64,000 bases of DNA from Gnetum montanum (lineage: Eukaryota > Streptophyta > Gnetopsida > Gnetales > Gnetaceae). The stretch is taken from contig MNCI01030499.1 in NCBI GenBank assembly GCA_015680685.1, positions 162,467 through 226,466 of the forward strand. Direction: 5' to 3'. The notes beneath the pieces are model-generated. The model ran no database searches, was not told the DNA's origin, and saw nothing but the letters and a program-made list of their open reading frames with translations. The translations under genes and the position numbers were made by a program. Shown in pieces: positions 45,830 through 58,294 of this stretch (its first letter is position 1; every line of letters begins with the position of its first letter).

Positions 45830-48738
45830 AACTGAATAGCACTTCTTCTGAGGGCATGAAGGTGGTGGAGAAAATCAAACAGTTTCAGGCAGTGGTGTCT
45901 CTTGAGGTTTTGAGGGACCTTCACTAGCTTTAGGCACGTTTGGTAGCTAAGGCAACTATCCTACTATGACTACAACCTTCGGTGGAAAGCAAAAGGCATC
46001 TAGTAATGCCTTCATCTTCTCCTCCTTACTCCAAGGATCATTCACAATTCACATGGCATCACTAATGTGGGCTAGAATGGGGACATCCCACAAACAGGGC
46101 ATTATTGGGAACATTTTCTTTACATTGATAAACTAGGTAGCAAACTATTTATGTTCGATGTCAAATGCCCTAACTACATTTTTCAATTCTTGGTAGTCAT
46201 TCATCCTCTTGGCTAGGTTCTCAAGAGTTGATCATTGATTAGTGAATTATGCCTTAAAAACTTTGAGTTTAAGATTTTCCACTGCAAGCTTTTGCTTGGT
46301 GTCTTTGTAATGCTTCAACTCAGCCTCGTACAATAGGTACAAACTAGCCACCTACTTCTCTAACTCAAACTACGGTCATTTGGCAGTTAACATGGCTAGA
46401 TTTACATAATGAAGATTGGCGAGCTTCATTTACTCTATTATCTCCTAAATTTGCAACTCCTTCATGTGGATTTTCACTTTGTTGTAGGCATCTATTCCAT
46501 CAATGATGGATTGCCACAATTCTTTTCCTTGCTAGAGTTGTTGAAGGATTTTGTTCACTTTTACCTTCACCAACTAGATGTGTTTCTCATTTGCTTCCTT
46601 TTGTTGACCAACGTGTTCTTTGTAATGGTTCTTAACTCTCTCAAATTTAAGAGCCTTTAATCTCTAGGTAGCTACCTCAATTGTAGTTTTTTGGTGAAGC
46701 ACACAGACCTCCTCCATGGAGAGATTCCTATTTTTTATTGACATTCTCCTTAATTCTGTGTTTGCTTTGGCTAGTTGCTTCTATTGTTGATGGATGAATA
46801 CAGTTAATTGTTGTTTGTGCTCATCAACATTCCATAAGCAATGATTTTCTTTGGTCAACTAGACATTCTCTTAGTGGGTCTGATCCAAGGGCTTCTAAAT
46901 TTTGTGTTGTGTGACCTTTTCCAAGGATTGATAGAACACTGCCATTTCCATTGCACCCTCAACCCTTTTGAGTTTAGTGTGAAGTTGTTCAATAGCTTCA
47001 TCTATTGTCAATGCTAGGTTGAGAAATGCAGGATTAGCAATCTGGACTCTTAATTTGATAACTTTAACAACCAAGCATTCATTCAATAACTTGGCTCTTT
47101 CAAGTTACCCCTCTAAGATGATATTCTTGCCCCTTGCCTCAAGCAGCTCTAACTAGGTTGCAGTGTTGTTTTCTAGAAGGGTCAAGACATCCAAAAGTGA
47201 TTGCTTAGTTCCTACTACTCAATCTAGCAGTTCTTCATGTTGTGCTATGTTTATTTTGTCACTTGTGATTCTTGTGGACATCTACACATCTTTGAATGTA
47301 GTTATGTTTGATGTAGATATTGTAGGTGCATTGAGCATTTTGACAATGCGATCAGCAATCATCTCTGTTGCTATCTTCTACCCTTGGTGCTTCATCACCA
47401 AAACTATTATCCCCTCATCCTCCTCCAAGTGCATAGAGAAAGTCGTAGTGTTTCTAGACATTTCTTAGAGTGACTGTTATTCTGCAAGAGATACTATGAC
47501 CTCTCTGGCACTTGGATTCAACCTCACAGGTAGCTATGTTCTTTGGGCTAAGAAAATTGATCCACCTCCATCCATCAAACTGATTGTTCGAGCTACCTCA
47601 TTGAGGTGACTCATTGTAGGTCTATACACAAATGGGTCCCCATCACTCATCCATGCTTGTTTCTCTTATTTACTTAAGAGCCATTCTTGGTATTCACGTA
47701 ACTATTAGGTAGTAGTAGTAATGTTTGACATAGTTGTTTAAGTGGCAGGTGGAGGTGGTGGTTGTTGCTCCTTTTTTTGGATAGTGGTTGTAGGCATCTT
47801 ATCCTTCACCATTTCTACCCAATTGGTGGCTGGAATAGTCTTGGTTGTATCATTTTTGTAACCGACTATCCCTCCTCTTTGAAAAAGTTTCCTGATGCGA
47901 CATGGAAAGGGAAGTGCCTTTCTTCCATGTTCATTTTCTTTAAATCGCTTCTTAATCCTAGATAAATTAGTTGTGGAAGGTTGATTGGGAATCTCCCTCC
48001 CTCTCAGAGTAGTGCATGCTTGGGCAGAGAATGCAATGATTTTGCTTGACCTCATCATGGGATTGAGGTGGAAGGTTGCAATCTTGTAATGAATCCTCTC
48101 TACTAGTGTGAGTGCACCAAACTCCTTGTGTTCAATGTCGTAGCACCTTTGCACACATTCTTTGTTGATACTAAGATCCACTTGCATTGGGATCTTAGTA
48201 AGACTTGCTCTCGTTTCTGGCAACCCAAGCACTATAGCAATGGCCTATGCTGAGTAGGACACTAAGATGTCCTTGATTTTTACCATTGATCAAGGCTTCC
48301 TAGTATTCCAAAACAAAAAAAATCTGTCCCATGTACCACTCCTTAGTGAAAGTGATGATTGGCCACATGGGAGAGGCCTTCAGTTGGTCCTACACTTCTC
48401 TTGTTGCGTGCTCTAGGAAAGGTCCAAAGTTTAACTCTTGAAGCACTGATTTTTGGATCTCTCTCAATTTAATTTGATTCAAATAAGCCTCTATCAAGGT
48501 CACCTCCAAATTTGCTAGGTGTGCTAGCGCATCGTCCTAATGGGAGTGTTCTATTACTGCTACTAGTTCTAGAATCTGTCAAATAAATTCCACTTCTACC
48601 TTTTCCCTAAGAGGACCTGTGGCATGGGTTGTGAGTGGTTCTTCTTGGGACTATTCTTTACCCCTTTCCATTCTAGGCTATTTCTCCCTTGGTTGAGATA
48701 GTCTTGCTTCCTATGTGTGCTTCCCTTTTGGTGTCATC
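45830..48738 (-). pseudogene. Accessory ORF of element E (homologue of 356-3145)
   Basis: ATG at 48736-48738 directly follows AG, as in A. Minus-strand landmarks: LQELNFGPFLEHATREV (about 48450), WYMGQIFF, LTLVERIHYKIATFHLNP (about 48105), KALPFPCRIRKLFQRGGIVG (about 47880-47940), then a Lys/Glu/Leu coiled coil (about 47090-46250) and the C-terminal motif PCLWDVPIL (about 46080-46110) followed by EEKMKALL. Each landmark aligns in order with copy A (ELNFEYF, WYLGETYQFW, LTTEERIYFKIG, ALPFPYLIRKLCQ, PCPWEVPTL, EEKLQATL). At least one frameshift lies between 48738 and 48232, plus many stops. Not an envelope-like protein; function unknown. Confidence 0.75.
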
Positions 48739-49029
48739 TATGATCATAACACATTTGTGAATTAGTAGATATAATGTATAACTTTAAGATTTTTGAATAT
48801 CTTTTCTCATTAGTTTTTTACACTTTGGTTAAGGTTGGACCATAGTAGATTGATTATTTTATTAATGATTAATTATAGATGTCGCTAGAGCTTATTGGAA
48901 AGGTTTAGCTCTTGTAACATAGTGTTTAATAGTTGATTTTTTAGTTAAACCTTTGTGGGAGTTAGAAAAATCATGAAAACTTTTCTATCAAAAATGGCAC
49001 ATTTGTGGCACCCACAATGAAGAGCTTAC
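48739..49029 (-). other. Probable intron upstream of the accessory ORF of E
   Basis: On the minus strand a strong donor CAGAG|GTAAGC lies at 49030/49029 and an acceptor ATCATAG ends at 48739, directly before the ATG. Length 291 bp, T-rich. The acceptor-then-ATG arrangement also occurs in element A (355/356). Confidence 0.5.
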
Positions 49030-49230
49030 CTCTGGTAGCTGTAGGGTCAAAGAACGGAGTGATTTGGATAAACGGTTGAAAAACTCCCTTGGAATTTGTG
49101 AGAAAATGTAAAATTTTTTCAAGTAGGTTTTCTTATATATATGTGATCTTTCCCTTACGTCAACAGGGCCCTATAAATGGGGCCTCGTATATGGGTTTAC
49201 TTCATTAACAGGGCCCTGTATACAAGGCCC
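49030..49230 (-). promoter_or_regulatory. Promoter-like block before the accessory ORF of E
   Basis: Reading the minus strand from 49230: GGGCC/GGGCCC units (GGGCCTTG, AGGGCCCTGTTAA, GAGGCCCC, AGGGCCCTGTTGACG) resemble the GGGGCC units of the U3 of this same element. A TATA box TATATATAAG (49132-49141) follows, and about 100 bp later the splice donor. This would give a leader exon of about 70 bp. Inferred from sequence pattern only. Confidence 0.45.
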
Positions 49231-50600
49231 ATAGGCAAAATTTTAAAACTTGAATATCTAAAAAAATATAGGGAATTTTTCAATGAATTTGGGGTCTATG
49301 GAATCCTAGAAAAGCCAAGAATCTGATAAAATCATTGAAGAGGGTCTTTGAAAGTTCAAAAATTAGAAAAAATTGATGGAAAATGCTTTTAATGAATAAA
49401 ATATGTAAAGGAACATATGGTGTGATGCAGAAGATGGGTATACGAAGGATTCTTCTTGCAAGAATGCCTAAGGATAAGGAACTTAATAAACCCAACCAAG
49501 AGATTTCTAAGTGGGTCCTCCAAATAACAAGTACATGCCATTTTTACCCTTACATAACCTTAACCTAAGGAGTCCATGGGCTTCGTAGGTGATTAATGGT
49601 TGATGGAAGTTAAGGATTAAAACCTAGAAGATTCTACCTAAGAATTCAAATATGTCAAACCAAGACATGGAGTCAAGAACATGGACATCAGTAGTGAGGT
49701 GAGTTATAGATAGAATAGATGGATTATGGAGAAGGTAGAATGGAATTCCAAACTAAGGTCATAAGAAGTTCCTTGTGGAGTTCATGTTTACAATGATCGA
49801 AGAAGATCCATCCTTAGTCTAGATCAAAACCAACCTCTTTCAATGACTTCGCATCATCACTCTAAGATTGATTCACCTCCTTAAGATACAAGAGTGCTTC
49901 CAAAAAACAACCACTACCCCATAAAGATAAGAAAAGAGGAGTAGGAAGTTAGAAAGGGCCTTAGTTAGAGGGGAACTTTAGGCATGGGTAACATGTCTTT
50001 CTAGTCCCATAACTAGTGCTTGTAGCCCATTTATTTTTCTAAGGGATGTGCTTTGAATTCCCATCATGTTTTTATTTTTTTTTCTTTTTTTCCTTTTTAG
50101 ATGGGAACCACACCATGTAAAGACTTTGTTTGAATACTTATTATTGGTTAGAATGGAATGGTAAAAAGTCCATGAAAACACTCGAGCACCTAAGTAAGTA
50201 GAAGAGTACAAAGAGTATTGAGTCCCCTTGAAGTTACACCATGTGCAAACCTTTGAATCTTTCCTAATTTTGGAAACTACCAAGGTCACAAATTATTAAA
50301 AGTTGATTTAATGAAAGGGACCTCAAACTTCCAAAATAAAGAAAACCATAGAGTTTGTGGATGGGTGAATGTCATAGACTCATTGCCTATTCCATGAAAA
50401 AGAAAACATGACTAAGCCATTAGTACAAAAATTCAAAAATAGAAACTAAACACTAGCAACCAAAACATAAAGCACAAACCACCATTAGTAGCAGTTACAG
50501 CACCACTGTGTCTTGTTGGCAATAAAGCACTTTTATCAAAAAAAAATTTGAAAATCACATAAAAAAAACAAAGTATAATATATAAAAAAGTGTAAAATAT
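49231..50600 (-). other. Post-pol spacer of element E
   Basis: Non-coding. Shares with B, C and D the block ATGGGAACCACACCATG (50101) and CTCTATGGTTTTC-type sequence near 50350. No product recognised. Confidence 0.55.
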
Positions 50601-53600
50601 TCAAGAAAGATTCAAATGTACTAATGATGGTGCAAAACAAAAAATGGTGTAAAATAGGAAAAATTTGAAAATCAAAAAGTTGTAAAATAAATAACTTGCA
50701 AAATAAAAAATGTAGAAAACAAAAAATAGAAAAACTAAGGGGCCATATGGATGATTAGCATGGATGGCCATCTCCCCCATGACTGTGTTGGAAGGAGGAG
50801 ATTCAAAAAATTGAGTGTGGTTGTCTATCCATTGAAGTAGTTGTTGCACTAGCTTGCTTGGGCTCATGGAAAGGTTTCACTTATTGGATATTACCAACTA
50901 CTTTTTATTTAGGCTTTTAGATTTGTATATGGTCATGGCCCCAAAAGAAAAGGTTTCATCAATTACTGAAGGTCCCTTCCACAACATTTGGAACTTTTTC
51001 TTCTAGGATACGTGTGTGGGGTTCCAATAGAGGCCTTATCTCTAGGTTGAAAGTTCACTTTTCGTATTCTTAGGTCATGTTGTTGTTTGTTATATGCCTT
51101 GTGCACTTCATTCAAAGATAGGGCTACTAATCAGCTTTCGTCTAGCATGTTGAGGTTGATCAATCTTTCTTTTTGTGCTAGACTTAGGTCAAGGTCCAAG
51201 TCACAGGTTGTTGAGAGTGTACAAAGCACATATTGAATTGGGAATGTTGGATGTTTTCCATACACCAACTCATAGGAATAGTAGCCNAAATGGGTTTCAT
51301 TATTGGAAATTAATGCACGTGGCATCCCAAACCTATTTACAATATATTGTTGTACAAATCTAGTAGTAGTGGATGATGTACAATTGGTGACAATTGTTGC
51401 TTCTACCCATTTTGTGTAGTACTCGATTGCTATGATGATATATGCCTTTTCATTGAACATGGGTGTGATGGGATCCATGGATTCTATGTCCCATATGTTA
51501 AAGGGCTCCAGTGATTAAATCCACTATTAAGGATCCTCCATTTGAGTGGTCATCCCACCATCTCATTAACAGCACTCACAAGATCAAACAAATTTGTGGG
51601 CATCCCTAAATATTATCAACCAATAGTATCTTTCCATCAAGATTTCTATGGCCATGCATCTCCCTACATAGTGACCTCTGCAAGGGCCTTTGTGAGCATC
51701 TTGGAGAATGCATAATTGATTCACATTAGGGACACACCAATGAACCAAGCCATTGGCACACACCTTATAAAGGTGTTTGTTGATTTCCATGAAGTGCTTT
51801 GCCCAGTGAAGAAATTGTTGTTTCTTTCTAAAGTCCAAATCTTGTGGCATCTCTTGAGTAAGAAGGTAAGGGAGGATTCCATCATACCATTGTGATTAAG
51901 TAGGCACTCGACCATTTATTACTCCTATAAAGAGGAGTTCATCTAGAAATTGATTAGAGTGGACTCTCCTCCTCTTTATTATCCCATCTTAACCAAGAGA
52001 TGTGTCAATGACCACATTCTCAATCCCTTTCCAATCTAACATTGTGAGATTGAATTCTTGCAAGATCATGAGCCACCATATGATATGGGGCTCATCGTTG
52101 GCTTATTCATCAGAAAGTAGATGGCACTATGATTTTTGTGCACACATACTTTGTATCTAAGCACATAGTTCATGAACGTTTCTAGAGCATACACTACGAC
52201 CATCAGTTCTTTCTCAGTTTTGGTGTAATTTGACTATGCACCCACAATGCTTAAGCTCATGTAGTGGATGTAATATGGACATTTCTTAGTGTCCAACTGC
52301 ATAAGCATAGCTCCCAAGGCATAATTAGATGCATACATCATTATATGAAATGGCTTGGACTAATCTGGTGCTCATAGAATTGGAGTCTCTACAAGCTTCT
52401 CCTTTAGCTACTGGAATTCATGTTCACACTCCTTGGTCCAAATGAACAAAGCATATTTCTTTGCAAGCTAAACTAGTAACTTGCAATCTTAGAGAAATTC
52501 TATATGAATTTCTAGTAGTGGCTAGTATGTCCAAGGAATGATCGGACACCTTTAACTATCTCTAGTTGACATGTGATTCCTTTGATGACCCTTATCTTTT
52601 TTGGGTCTACATCAATCCCTACCTGAGTAAATCTATGCCCCAATACTATGCCTTCCTGGACCATTATATAGCTTTTCTGCCAATTAAGCCTAAGGTTTGT
52701 TTCAACACATCTTTTTAGTACCTACACAAGGCAATCTAGGGCTTACTCAAATGTAGCCCCATAGGTAGAGAAGTCATCCATAAAGACTTTTATCTTACTA
52801 CNGTGGTGGGTCAATATTGATTTTAGGCTATTGACCATGGAAACTTTTAAAGATTAGTTTCCATTATCATTTGTAGACCAAGTGTTGGACAACATTTTTG
52901 GACATTGCTATTATAGCTTCTTGTATGGTTATAGTGGCTATATCCAAATCCAAATCATGCCAAAAGATAAGGCCAAGACAACATTCACAAGTCCTTGGGG
53001 GACTTTAACATATTGTAAGATGCTAGTTGGTCCATGCAATGCCCCTACAACATTTCAACCCTTGGTCCTTAGTATTTTTCAATAATAGATTGGTAGTAAG
53101 ATAAAAGTCTTTATGGATGACTTCTCTACCTATGGGGCTACATTTGAGTAAGCCCTAGATTGCCTTGTGTAGGTACTAAAAAGATGTGTTGAAACAAACC
53201 TTAGGCTTAATTGGCAGAAAAGCTATATAATGGTCCAGGAAGGCATAGTATTGGGGCATAGATTTACTCAGGTAGGGATTGATGTAGACCCAAAAAAGAT
53301 AAGGGTCATCAAAGGAATCACATGTCAACTAGAGATAGTTAAAGGTGTCCGATCATTCCTTGGACATACTAGCCACTACTAGANAGAGTTAACTATCAAC
53401 CACTACGTGTCCTCCTATTTTGTGGTTGTTGTGTATAGGCATATTTGGATATCAGTTTCATGCACACACTGATTGCATGCTTTAATGAATGTACTTTTAA
53501 TGGACTAGATCTTTTTCATGTAATTGCACCCATTATCGTTGTACATTATGCATGGAACATGCTTCTTCTTTATCCATCCAAATTCATTCTCTTTGGATAT

Positions 53601-53900
53601 TTTTAAGGAGATGTTCCTTATACCCATTTGTACATCAATTGTGCTTAACCAAGCCCTTTCCATAATGATGGTGAAGTCACCTTTGCAATTTCCTACCTTG
53701 ATCACTAGAAAATCGGTAGGATAGGACCATCCACCAACTACAGTTATAATGTCCTTCACTAATCCCAAAGGAACAGTGATTGACTGGTCTACCAATTCTA
53801 AATAGATGTTGCTCTTCTTGAGAGGTTTTAGGTTTCATGCCTTGTACATGACATGGGAGATGAGATTGACACTGAAACCAGAATCAAGAAGGGCCTTGCA
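50601..53900 (-). pseudogene. pol of element E, with assembly faults
   Basis: Minus-strand order: protease with intact LLDSGFSVNL (about 53870-53900) and IIMERAWLSTID (53640-53680); RT pieces with FMDD (about 52776-52795); RNase H ALGAMLMQLD and HSAIYFLMNKP (52370-52090); integrase zinc region LQDAHKGPCRGHY (51660-51710) and core YIIIAIEYYTKWVEA, RFGMPRALISNNETH (51290-51450). At N 51287 about 230 bp of integrase are missing. 52803-53383 is on the wrong strand and repeats 52511-52801 inverted. The C-terminal end near 50780 has the TCATGGGGGAGATGG block. Stops and frameshifts are common. Confidence 0.8.
52803..53383 (+). other. Mis-oriented RT contig in element E (probable assembly error)
   Basis: Plus-strand RT sequence (DFRLLTMETFKD, FLYGYSGYIQIQIMPKDKAK, then FMDDFSTYG at about 53108-53138) inside a minus-strand element, with a single N on each side. 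Its last 291 bp are the exact reverse complement of 52511-52801. Inverting it and merging the overlap would restore normal order. Confidence 0.8.
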
Positions 53901-56469
53901 TGGCTCATGTGTAGTGATCTGTAAGTAAATGAGAGGACTTCTTGGGTCAGATCTTTTCATGGGAATATTTCCAGCCTTGATCTAATCAAAAACAACATGA
54001 GTTAACATCACAATGTGGATCTAAGGTGGTGTTTGGTTTGAAGGGCACTCAAATGTGTTGGATGTAGAGGATGAGGATGTTGGAGATATAGGATAACCAA
54101 CTACATTAGGTTGTGAGGGTTTGGGAGGACTGTTAGGTCAGAAAAATGGTCATTTCTTGGATTGATTATCCAAACCACTTGGTTGGAAAGTTGATTGTGA
54201 ATGTAAATCCCTTGTAGCATTTTGTTGTTATGGTTATGGGGAATTTCACCTTGCATGAATGGTGTAAGAGGTAACTAGGTTGAGGGTGGAGGGATGTGTC
54301 TAGATGGATGCAAATGATGCTATGGATATGGGTGTTCCCCTTAAGTAGATGGTGAATAAGTTTGATAGTACTGTGGAGGGTAATAGTGATGTTGGAATGA
54401 GGCATGGCTAGTAGAACTGTGTGGAGAGATGGGTTGCTCAACATAGTATCCATATGGATCTAGTTGCCTATAAAGTTATGGTTGTCTTGTGGTGGCATTC
54501 ACCATGACTGTGGTTGGTTCCATTGTTGATGTTATTCATATGATTGTGATGGAGCTTCACTTGGGTAGTAAGCTTATTATTGCTAGTGGAACTATTTGGG
54601 ATTACCTTGAGGATAAGGCAATTGTCTAGGTGCTTGCCTTTGTGCTAATCGAGAATTCAACATGTGCATCCCAGACTTTTGTAAATGTGATACCATATGG
54701 AAACATCCCTTAGGATGTTCATACTGACAAATTTCATAGTCAACATCATCATCATTAAAGTCTATCTCCACAAATTCTTCTACTGCAGCAGCTTTGCCCT
54801 TACCTCTCTGGTAGGCACATTCGACTTCTTTCTGCCTCCTATGATTACGATCACTATTTTGCTCTTTTTATTCTTTAGCAGTCTTCATAGTAATTTGGAA
54901 TTTTTCATCCAAAGAGTTCTAAAATTTATCAACCTTTACTAAAATATCATAAATAGATTTTTGGATGGGCAAGGTTTTCCTATTCACCACTTCATCAAGT
55001 GGTGACTCCTCCTTGTCACAAAATCAAACCTCCCTTTTCCTGATGGAAGGATCCCTATTATATTCTTCTGCACTCTCCCTTTTCTGCAATTTAACTTCTT
55101 TTTTGTAACCTATTCTATCAGCCTTTGTATCTAGTGAGATCTTAGTTCAGACAATCTCACATGGGCATAAATCCCAAGAGTTCTTCTAGTTTCTACTTTG
55201 AGCTCATCTATGATGTGGCTGAGTTGTTCCCTTTGAGAATAACCATGGCCAAGGCATCGATGTAAGAGAGAATAGTATCTACCCATGGCAACATCTAAGG
55301 GTTCATGAGAGAATAACCTTGGATTTACCTTCTTAAGTTGGACACTCTAGAGTGCATTTGATATTTTCCATTAAATAGTTCCAACATGGTACTCCATCTA
55401 TTGATAGATTCTAGCTCCAAGGATCGGTATCAGCCTTCTACTTCCTTGATGAGTGTCCTAGGGAATAGCTTGAGTTTATGCCAATCATTCTTGATGTTTT
55501 GTAAGGCACAGGCATCATGAAAGGCTTGTAGATGGTTCTACGGATTAGAGTTATATCGCCTCTCAAATCTTGGGATATTGTTCATGTCTAAGTGCTTAAG
55601 CTAACAATATTCTACATGCCTAGTTGGAATCTTTACTACCTCTACAATGTTAAGCATACTTTTAGTTTCCAACAAAGGGTCATCATTATCATTATTTCAT
55701 TATCGCTGATAATCTCCTCTATTACCCCTTTGATTATTGTGGCCATGATGATTAGTATTATTTCCTCTTTGCTCACCTCCATCACAATTGTTCCTTCTGC
55801 GACATCTTTAAGAATCCAAAGAGGAAGAAGAAGCAAGTGTAAATGAAGACGGTGAAGAGGGAGGATGATTACCTCCACCATGATATCTACTAGTTTCCCT
55901 TTAGTTATCATGACCACGTTCATCAATTTTCCTATCATCGTGATGCTTGTTTGACTCCTTGCCTTAACTACCATCTTTTCCTGAACCTAAATTGTTGATT
56001 GTAGACTACAGAGTCAGGGCCACACCCTCATCACTAGTAACAAAGGATGAAAAATATTCATGTTGAGAGCCCTCAAAGGAAGGTCCTCGTTGTCATCTTG
56101 GTTCAGCAAGAATAAGGGATTTATGAACCATTTTCCCTTTGTATCCTCATGATGCCTCTCTTGATGTCAATCTCACTTGCATTGTGTTTCAATGGGATGG
56201 TAGTCTCGAGTGTCATAACCATTTACAACATATTTCTCTTGAAGATCTAAGATGTTGAACTTCTTTATAGTTTGAAGCAGCATCCCGGGCATAGATCGAT
56301 TAGGGAACAATACAATGTTGCCTTCCATATCACACCATCGTAGTTGCTCATCCTGATGTAGGATGAAGGTGAAATCAGGCACATACTCATCTAGATGAGT
56401 ATATATTACTTTGCACTCTTATGGGACTAACAGTTTTGTATCATTTTTCCTATGAGAAGATGAAGTCAT
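53901..56469 (-). pseudogene. gag of element E
   Basis: ATG at 56467-56469 (MTSSSHRKND). N-terminal domain with DEYVPDFTFILHQDEQLRW (about 56330-56400) and RSMPGMLLQ. A His/Asp-rich linker follows (55700-55970), then DPLLETKSMLN at 55657-55690, where B, C and D have TGA instead of the Lys. Capsid core (IPTRH, NNIPRFERRYNSNP, ELFNGKYQMHSRVSNLRR) spans 55300-55650, then a coil. The zinc knuckle region reads YEICQYEHPKGCF (about 54700-54740), its first Cys changed to Tyr. A Pro/Tyr-rich tail continues to 53901. Several frameshifts. Confidence 0.75.
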
Positions 56470-56601
56470 TTTGCAAAATCATGAAAATATCAATGTGCTT
56501 TTGTAGTTATATTATTTGGGAATGATATCGACCTTGGGGTTCATCCAACAATATTAATAATATTCACTAAACCTAGATAGCGCATCTTTCAACAAATAGA
56601 G

Positions 56602-56620
56602 TGCCCAGCAACAACATCAA
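56602..56620 (-). promoter_or_regulatory. Primer binding site of element E (tRNA-Asp type)
   Basis: Minus strand TTGATGTTGTTGCTGGGCA directly after the 5' LTR. Confidence 0.6.
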
Positions 56621-57561
56621 TGATGAGTGGTGAAGAGCTACCCCTACGCCCAACCATACGAATCATGAAGCATTCACGCACAATCTAGTTGAATTCCATA
56701 GACTCTTTAGTTTCCAGTGCACTAGTCTTCTAAGAAGTGAACCTTGCACTAATAATCATTTGTTATCTTCCCAATTACACTTGTGAAGCACAATGGTATG
56801 GTTAAGTGTAATTGAGGCATATGATTTTTGTCATTTTATGTTTTATGGTTTTGATACTTAAAGAGAAAGATGAAGTAGATTGAGAACTAATTGAATTGAA
56901 CTATTTAACTAATTTCTAACTAGTCCTAACATAAGCATCCAATCCCACTTTCCGTACATGTCTTGGAGCCATGTATTCACTGCTAGGTTACCAAATGCTA
57001 CACTACTGGGTGCACCAAGCAATAACATTGCTGGGATTACCAAGCAAATATGTGTTATGCTCGAAGTTGTCATACTTATGTATTAAATCTATCTAGCTTA
57101 TCTCACTTAATTACTTAATTAGCTTAATTACTAGAAAACATTAAATAAATAATTGAAAGCATTAATTGCATGGATAAATCTCTAAACTATCCAAAATTCT
57201 ACAAGGTTTATCAAGATGCACTTCTTTATTACCACACATACTATCGTGCTTAGGTACAACAATGCTCAAATAAAGATTTGTACACTCAATGACTTCTATT
57301 GCGGGCACTAGGAAAAATATTCTAACTTTCAAATGTAAAAACTACAAGAGTTTGGCTAGTACTATTAATTTAATGTCCATAAACATGGCCAGGAGCGCTT
57401 ATTTATAGTTTTTTCTCTTTAGCTATGTTGATTAGGCCCTGTAGATGTAGGAGACACTATGTTGACATGGCCTCATTGATGGGGCAATACCACGTAAATA
57501 GGGCCCCATCAACAAGGTTGCATCAATGGGGGCAATCGATGTGACACTTTGACGTTCATTA
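56621..57561 (-). mobile_element. 5' LTR of element E
   Basis: 941 bp; minus strand begins TAATGAACGTC (mutated) and ends CACCACTCATCA. U3 has GATGGGGCCCTATTTACG and CAGGGCC units, then CTATAAATAAG (about 57395-57405). Confidence 0.82.
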
Positions 57562-58294
57562 GCAACTTCTAAAAAGTTTCTTTTACCTTTCTATCAAAAT
57601 AACAAAATCATTTATTTTTTGAAAATGCAATGAGTAGAGTATGTGAGGTAAGTACCATTCACATAGTGAGTGACGAGGAGAATGGGCGATGAGCAACTAT
57701 AGGAGGGAGGAAAAGTGAGATGCGTAGTGAGTAGAAGAGTTTGATATGTCAAAGGATGAGGTACATAGCATGTAAGGAAGCCTTGATGGACAATCAATCA
57801 TGAGTGATGATAAGTAATAGGGCAAGACACGGTAGATTGTAAGCAACAATGGTTAATGGGACAAGATGCATAGTCTTTAGAGGAGCAAGGAAAGATAAAA
57901 AAATGAGGATTTGGGTGTGTAGATGGGTAGGAAGGATAGAGGTAGTGTAGCAAAGATTGTAGAGATGGATGCTTTAGAGGAGAAGGTGTTGCATGACACC
58001 ACAAAGACTATACTTATGGCCAAGGAAGGGGACCCTTTAAGTGCTTGCTGGATAATGACATGGAGAATACTTTAGGCCTAGAGAAAATTACTATTTGCCC
58101 TCCACTATGAAAGTTAAGAGTCAGTGGTATTGATGTTGCTAAGATTATTGTGAAAACCCTATATATTAAGGTTTTCAATATAATGGTGAAAGATGGATTG
58201 TGGGATTTAAAACAAAACCTTGTTAAGAAATTTGTCTCTTTTGGGGCTTATCCTTGTATTGGGTATTGATAAATTATAAATAAGTTCAATGTGT
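57562..58294. other. Unassigned stretch between elements E and F
   Basis: A/G-rich on the plus strand (many GAGTAGA, GGATGAGG words) with no recognisable gene or repeat. A short frame from ATG 57966 breaks after about 40 codons. It contains the insertion sites of E and F. Confidence 0.4.

Larger units (their letters stand above)
44641..57561 (-). mobile_element. Athila-type element E with accessory ORF, minus strand
   Basis: 12.9 kb. 3' LTR 44641-45638, 5' LTR 56621-57561. Flanks GTAGC and GCAAC differ by two transitions and could be a decayed 5-bp target duplication. Minus-strand order: LTR, primer site, gag, protease, RT, RNase H, integrase, long spacer with a promoter-like block, accessory ORF, polypurine tract, LTR. 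Three single-N joins (51287, 52802, 53384) disturb pol. Confidence 0.85.

Noticed and set aside
52511-53383. Inverted repeat as a hairpin or foldback transposon
   Set aside because: Exact match in an otherwise diverged element and an N at each join point to misassembly.
57562-58294. Possible gene in the A/G-rich stretch between E and F
   Set aside because: No frame above about 60 codons and no recognisable product; left as unassigned.
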